64,000 bases of DNA, taken from contig NZ_JAODNK010000073.1 of the NCBI RefSeq assembly GCF_025465275.1, forward strand, positions 62,001-126,000. Reading direction: 5' to 3'. This DNA comes from Nocardia sp. (lineage in GTDB: Bacteria; Actinomycetota; Actinomycetes; Mycobacteriales; Mycobacteriaceae). Shown one piece after another: positions 62,830 to 64,000 of the stretch (position 1 is the first letter of the stretch; every line of letters starts with the position of its first letter). Position numbers and translations under genes: made by a program. The notes under the pieces were generated by a model. The model was not told the DNA's origin, did no database searches, and was given only the letters and a program-made list of their open reading frames with translations.

Positions 62830-63333
62830 ATGACAGCAGAACCCGGGAGTGGAACCGTGACCGAAACCCGTTGGCTCGATGATGTCGAGACACGTGCGTG
62901 GCTGGGATTCGTGTTCACCCGCGACCTCATCGCCGCCGCGGTCGGACGCGACTCACTGCGCGAATCCAATCTCACCTATGTCGAGTACACCGTGCTGGCC
63001 CGCCTGGCCGACGCCACCGATCACCGTCGCAGCTTCGCCGAACTGGCCGCGGTGCTGGAGTGGTCGCAGAGCCGCCTCTCGCATCAGATCACGCGGATGG
63101 AGAAGCGCGGCCTCGTCGCTCGCGAGTCCATTCCCGATGATGCCCGCCGCACCGCCGCCGTCCTCACCGCCAAGGGCGAGCTGGTGCTCGCCGGCGCGGC
63201 CCCCGCACATGTGGAGAGCGTGCGCCGCCACATGATCGATGTGCTGGACCGCGGACAGTTGGACGCGCTCGCCGACATCTACGACACCCTGCTCGCCCAC
63301 CATCGAAGACCGGACACGCGAAACCCCCTGTGA
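62830..63333 (+). CDS. MarR-family transcriptional regulator
   Basis: A 167-residue winged-helix regulator: SFAELAAVLEWSQSRLSHQI as recognition region, then RMEKRGLVARESIPDDARRT as the wing. An N-terminal WLDDVETRAWLGFVFTRDLI helix forms part of the dimer. GGAGG lies seven bases before ATG 62830; the ribosome site sits right after the right end of the decayed TnpB element, so the original promoter may have been replaced. Its target is unknown. Confidence 0.88.
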   Translation: MTAEPGSGTVTETRWLDDVETRAWLGFVFTRDLIAAAVGRDSLRESNLTYVEYTVLARLADATDHRRSFAELAAVLEWSQSRLSHQITRMEKRGLVARESIPDDARRTAAVLTAKGELVLAGAAPAHVESVRRHMIDVLDRGQLDALADIYDTLLAHHRRPDTRNPL

Positions 63334-63371
63334 AGATCACTCCGGGCCCGACAAAATACGCTTCGACCGGC

Positions 63372-63403
63372 GTTTGGTTTGGCACACAGGGGGTACTGGG
63401 TAA
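63372..63403 (+). promoter_or_regulatory. SigB/SigF-type stress promoter
   Basis: GTTT (63372-63375), 15 bases, GGGTAC (63391-63396) fits the actinobacterial SigB/SigF consensus. An overlapping GGTTT-N17-GGGTAA pair (63376-63403) fits too. It lies about 130 bases before the RsbR-like gene. Confidence 0.65.
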
Positions 63404-63446
63404 GACTAGGCTCGGCACCGGCTTCCGACGGCGGTCGGCACCGAGC

Positions 63447-63485
63447 GCACGGTCGGCAAACGGCCGCACGATCGGCAAAACGGCC
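63447..63485. repeat. 19/20-bp tandem duplication
   Basis: GCACGGTCGGCAAACGGCC (63447-63465) is followed at once by GCACGATCGGCAAAACGGCC (63466-63485): one substitution and one insertion. It lies in the leader of the RsbR-like gene. Confidence 0.75.
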
Positions 63486-63533
63486 GAGAAGTGAATACCC
63501 GACCTGGCCTTAGCGAAAGGGGCAGGAGTTTTC

Positions 63534-64000
63534 ATGTCCGACGTGTCCATTGACCTCTCGGCGGATCCACTGCCCGCAGGTTCTGTCGACAATCTGCTTC
63601 CGCAGCTCGTCGAACACCTGCGGCAGAACCGCACCGAACTGCGCGAGGAGTGGGCTCGTCGAATCACCGATGCCCAGCTACTGACCGCCATGACCCCGGA
63701 GGAGATCTTCTCCGAAGCCACCTCGGTCTACGACAACTACGTCGAGGTGCTCGAGACCGGTAGCGTCGAAGCGCTGCAGGCCTATGCGCGCGATCTGTCC
63801 GAACGCATCATCCCGCGTGGCGTCGAGACCGACGAGGTCATCGGCATCGTGCTGCTGCTGCGGGATGTGCTGGCCCGCAGCCTGTTCGAGAAGTACCAAA
63901 CCGACTTCATGCTGTTGAAACGGGTGCTCGACGCGTACGAGCCGGCCGCCAACCGCATCGCCAATACCGTGGCCGTGTCCTTCGTGCAGGAACGCGAGCG
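63534..64000 (+). CDS. RsbR-like stress regulator, N-terminal part (cut by window edge)
   Basis: An open frame from ATG 63534 (AGGAG five bases upstream) runs off the right edge after 155 codons. It begins MSDVSIDLSADPLPAGSVDN and continues LRQNRTELREEWARRITDA and LSERIIPRGVETDEVIGIVL: an all-helical domain like the RsbR/RsbRD N-terminus, which in other bacteria is followed by a STAS domain in stressosome proteins. The stress-type promoter upstream fits that role. The C-terminus is outside the window, so STAS is predicted, not seen. Confidence 0.7.
   Translation, partial: MSDVSIDLSADPLPAGSVDNLLPQLVEHLRQNRTELREEWARRITDAQLLTAMTPEEIFSEATSVYDNYVEVLETGSVEALQAYARDLSERIIPRGVETDEVIGIVLLLRDVLARSLFEKYQTDFMLLKRVLDAYEPAANRIANTVAVSFVQERE

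Overview
The window is GC-rich, densely coded actinobacterial DNA, most likely from Nocardia or a close relative (inference). Pointers: the Mpa/ARC proteasomal ATPase with a C-terminal GQYL tail, long-form HisG beside HisE, a 1,192-codon-class MetH, many Ser/Thr protein kinases and lipoproteins, and leaderless-type promoters. The order mpa - lppK-like lipoprotein - trmI - recB-like nuclease - hisG - hisE ... metH - PAC2 matches, from memory, the Mycobacterium tuberculosis Rv2115c-Rv2125 block. This backbone is interrupted by accessory DNA.

Layout. 0.2-8.9 kb: a pyrimidine/hydantoin-type catabolic operon on the minus strand (C-N hydrolase, dihydropyrimidinase, luciferase-like oxidoreductase, four-gene ABC importer), divergent from a MocR-type regulator. 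9-14 kb: a truncated VOC gene, then kinase - lipoprotein - kinase, where both kinases share a related extracytoplasmic domain; then a small secreted protein. 14.2-16.5 kb: an ABC exporter divergent from its probable MarR regulator, with two matching operators. 16.5-22.2 kb: the conserved mpa-hisE block. 22.2-39.2 kb: a variable region between hisE and metH. It holds a TerD protein, a carnitine-acyltransferase/methyltransferase/dioxygenase operon, a lone CHC2-Toprim primase followed by a 22-bp minisatellite, YjbR and WYL proteins, an epoxide hydrolase, a thioesterase, a MACPF pore-former-like protein, two more kinases, a ketosynthase without its catalytic cysteine, and a HAD phosphatase. 39.3-43.9 kb: metH divergent from PAC2. 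43.9-56.6 kb: an accessory segment with a REP-like palindrome, a resolvase-like/XRE divergent pair, a DUF2127 protein, and a Wadjet type II-like jetA-jetB-jetC operon in which jetD is not seen. 57-64 kb: metallophosphoesterase, VanY-type peptidase, class I fumarase, a decayed TnpB element, a MarR regulator and the start of an RsbR-like gene behind a stress-sigma-type promoter.

The strongest candidates for something undescribed are the jetABC operon without a visible jetD, the MACPF protein lacking an export signal, the Cys-to-Gly ketosynthase, the kinase/lipoprotein/kinase sensor cluster and the acyltransferase/methyltransferase/dioxygenase operon. No rRNA, tRNA, CRISPR array or riboswitch was recognised. 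All family assignments are by eye, with no database search.
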